Below, one piece after another: positions 15,939 to 17,791 of a stretch of DNA of 17,791 bases (positions are counted from its first letter, which is position 1; each line of letters opens with the position of its first letter). The position numbers and the translations under genes are program-made. Origin of the DNA: Coemansia sp. RSA 922 (Eukaryota; Kickxellomycota; Kickxellomycetes; Kickxellales; Kickxellaceae); assembly GCA_027577415.1 (NCBI GenBank), contig JANBQS010000445.1, forward strand, positions 1-17,791. Direction: 5' to 3'. Under the pieces are notes generated by a model, which ran no database searches, was not told the origin of the DNA, and saw only the letters and a list, made by a program, of their open reading frames with translations.

Positions 15939-17741
15939 ATGCGAGAAATGCACTTCTGGAGAAGGCTAATAGGGCGAGGGCGAGGACGGAGACAGGCTGT
16001 GCTTGCCGTCTTTCTCGTCGCCGCCATACTCTTCCTTGGCCGGCATACTGTGCGTCGCCAGTCAGTATCCGAGGCAGAGTCCTGGCTAAGAGACGCCGAC
16101 CGTATTCCCAAGGACGAATACAACAAGTTACTTTTAGAGCGCGCAGATCGAAAGTCCGCCTGGCCGAACTACGCCGGATCCAAGTGGCGTGCGACGTCTG
16201 AACAGCAACGCGAGCTGAACCAAGTGGTAAAGGCTGCACTGCTACGGCGGAGCAAGAGAGCTGCGCCCGACAACGAACTTCTCTGGGCTCAGCGGCGCCT
16301 TCAGGTCAAGGCTGCCACAAAGCATGCTTGGGACGCGTACGCCCGCGATGCCTTTGGCAGCGACGAGTACCACCCACTATCACACCGCGGCGAGAATATG
16401 ACACAGGCCGGAGTGGGATACTTTATTGCTGACGTACTGGATACGTTGATATTGACGGGCTTGACTGACGAATATAAACGAGGCAGAGACTATCTGGCGT
16501 CGTCACTCACCTTTGACCAGCCTGGTGATGTGTCGTTGTTTGAAACCACTATCCGAGTGCTGGGCGGCCTGCTATCTGCGTATCATTGGTCTGGGGAGAC
16601 TGACGCTAAGCTCTTGCAATTGGCCGACGAGCTGGGCAGCCGCCTGGCCTGGTCGTTTGACACTGAGACGGGCATTCCGCCAGAGACCGCACAGCTGCGA
16701 CCCAGCGGCAAGCCGCATGCCTTTTTGAGCAGTACGGCCGAGGTGGCTACTCTTCAGCTCGAGTTCAAGTACTTGGCCAAGCTGACAGGCAAGCAGGAAT
16801 ACCGAAAGTACGTTGACCGCATCATGGATGTCATGTTCAAGGCGCCAAAGTACGACGGCCTGGCTCCTATCTACATGGACGCGACCAGTGGCAAATTTTC
16901 AGGTAGCGAAATCCGGCTGGGATCGCGTGGCGACAGCTACTACGAATACTTGCTCAAGCAATGGCTGCAAACACGTCAGTCTGAGCCAGCGTTTCACGCA
17001 GAGTACGAGGCGGCTATGGAGGGAGTCAAAAAATATCTGGTCACAGTGAGCCCGAACCAAAAGCTCACGTATGTCGGAGAGATACAGCAAGCGACTACAG
17101 ATACTCCTCACTTTAACCCAAAGATGGACCACCTCGTGTGCTTCCTGGCCGGAAACCTAGCGCTGGGCGCAACAAAGGGCCGTGCACTCTCGAACATCCC
17201 TCCTACACAGCTAAGTGCGCGTGATCGCGAGGATCTGATCCTGGCTCGCGAGCTGGCCGATACGTGTATGCACATGTACCTCGACACGAAAACCGGCCTA
17301 TCGCCCGAGCTCGTGTACTTCCGACACATTGACCCTGCCACTGGCAAGGAGGCTGAGTTCAATAAGGACGATCAGCTTGTACTGCCAGAGGGTGACATAC
17401 TGGCGCGCAGCGGCGACAGACATAGTTTGCTGCGCCCAGAAACCGTAGAGTCACTGTTTGTGCTCTGGAGCATCACGGGCGAGGAGAAATGGCGCGAGTA
17501 CGGATGGCGCATATTCACTGCTATTGAAAAGTGGGCCAAGCTTCCTGAGGGCGGCTATACCAGTCTGCGAGATATTACAACAGCAGTACTGCCACCACGC
17601 GAAGACAAGATGGAGACGTTCTTTGTGTCAGAGACACTAAAATACCTATACTTGTTGTTTAGCGATCCGGGTTCTGTCCCGCTGACTCACTACGTATTCA
17701 ACACGGAGGCACATCCACTTCCGCAGTTCACATGGAACTAG
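15939..17741 (+). CDS. MNS1: Class I alpha-1,2-mannosidase, GH47, ER mannosidase I type
   Basis: This 600-aa protein starts at the ATG at 15939; the longer frame from 15918 opens only with TTG. A short basic cytosolic tail, one membrane anchor (about 19-34) and a lumenal stem give a type II topology. The catalytic (alpha/alpha)7 domain shows the GH47 blocks: SLFETTIRVLGGLLSAY with the acid Glu (E202), LGSRGDSYYEYLLKQWL with D332, HLVCFLAGN, RPETVESLF with E501, and NTEAHP with the Ca-binding Thr (T589). LGSRGDSYYEYLLKQ fits ER mannosidase I rather than Golgi mannosidase IA/IB. The enzyme trims Man9GlcNAc2 to Man8, a step in glycoprotein quality control and ERAD timing. All key residues are present. 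Possible N-glycan site at N153 (NMT). Confidence 0.94.
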   Translation: MREMHFWRRLIGRGRGRRQAVLAVFLVAAILFLGRHTVRRQSVSEAESWLRDADRIPKDEYNKLLLERADRKSAWPNYAGSKWRATSEQQRELNQVVKAALLRRSKRAAPDNELLWAQRRLQVKAATKHAWDAYARDAFGSDEYHPLSHRGENMTQAGVGYFIADVLDTLILTGLTDEYKRGRDYLASSLTFDQPGDVSLFETTIRVLGGLLSAYHWSGETDAKLLQLADELGSRLAWSFDTETGIPPETAQLRPSGKPHAFLSSTAEVATLQLEFKYLAKLTGKQEYRKYVDRIMDVMFKAPKYDGLAPIYMDATSGKFSGSEIRLGSRGDSYYEYLLKQWLQTRQSEPAFHAEYEAAMEGVKKYLVTVSPNQKLTYVGEIQQATTDTPHFNPKMDHLVCFLAGNLALGATKGRALSNIPPTQLSARDREDLILARELADTCMHMYLDTKTGLSPELVYFRHIDPATGKEAEFNKDDQLVLPEGDILARSGDRHSLLRPETVESLFVLWSITGEEKWREYGWRIFTAIEKWAKLPEGGYTSLRDITTAVLPPREDKMETFFVSETLKYLYLLFSDPGSVPLTHYVFNTEAHPLPQFTWN

Positions 17742-17791
17742 CCAGCCTTGATTCAATATGTTTATGACACTTTTATAGCAAATACAGGCTC

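Overview
This is a gene-dense nuclear segment of a fungus. Genes sit on both strands with short spacers. Introns are few and small, with GTAAGT-type donors and TACTAA(C)-like branch sites. Promoters are pyrimidine-rich on the coding strand, and most long coding regions favour G/C in the third codon position. A Sit4-type phosphatase, Wbp1/Ost48, Ltv1, EMC1, Mns1 and a Ypq-type PQ-loop transporter all fit a fungus. Neurochondrin is absent from budding yeast, so I infer a non-Saccharomycotina fungus. An early-diverging lineage such as Kickxellomycotina is my guess, at low confidence.

Layout: (1) 1-948, minus: PQ-loop vacuolar amino-acid transporter, cut by the left edge. (2) 949-1990: gene-poor spacer. 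(3) 1991-2218, plus: unrecognised 75-aa protein. (4) 2291-3995, minus: neurochondrin-family protein with one 70-nt intron near its 3' end. (5) 4303-6000, plus: LTV1, a 40S ribosome-assembly factor. (6) 6044-9139, minus: EMC1. (7) 9434-10780, plus: OST48/WBP1. (8) 11302-11664, plus: unrecognised 120-aa protein behind a strong TATA box. (9) 11782-13887, minus: three-exon BAR-SH3 adaptor with a Cys/His tail. (10) 14671-15618, minus: Sit4/PP6 phosphatase catalytic subunit. (11) 15939-17741, plus: GH47 ER alpha-1,2-mannosidase.

Three genes serve the same compartment: EMC1 (membrane-protein insertion), OST48 (N-glycan transfer) and the mannosidase (N-glycan trimming). EMC1 and OST48 share a 294-bp divergent promoter. 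The other genes cover ribosome assembly, membrane remodelling, phosphatase signalling and vacuolar transport, and show no shared pathway.

I found no mobile element, CRISPR array, rRNA, convincing tRNA, or obviously novel multi-gene system. The most open items are the two unrecognised small proteins, the Cys/His tail and proline motifs of the BAR-SH3 protein, and an apparent choice of splice donors in the neurochondrin gene. Start codons were checked by hand: EMC1 and the mannosidase have longer open frames upstream that begin only at TTG, so the first ATG was used.
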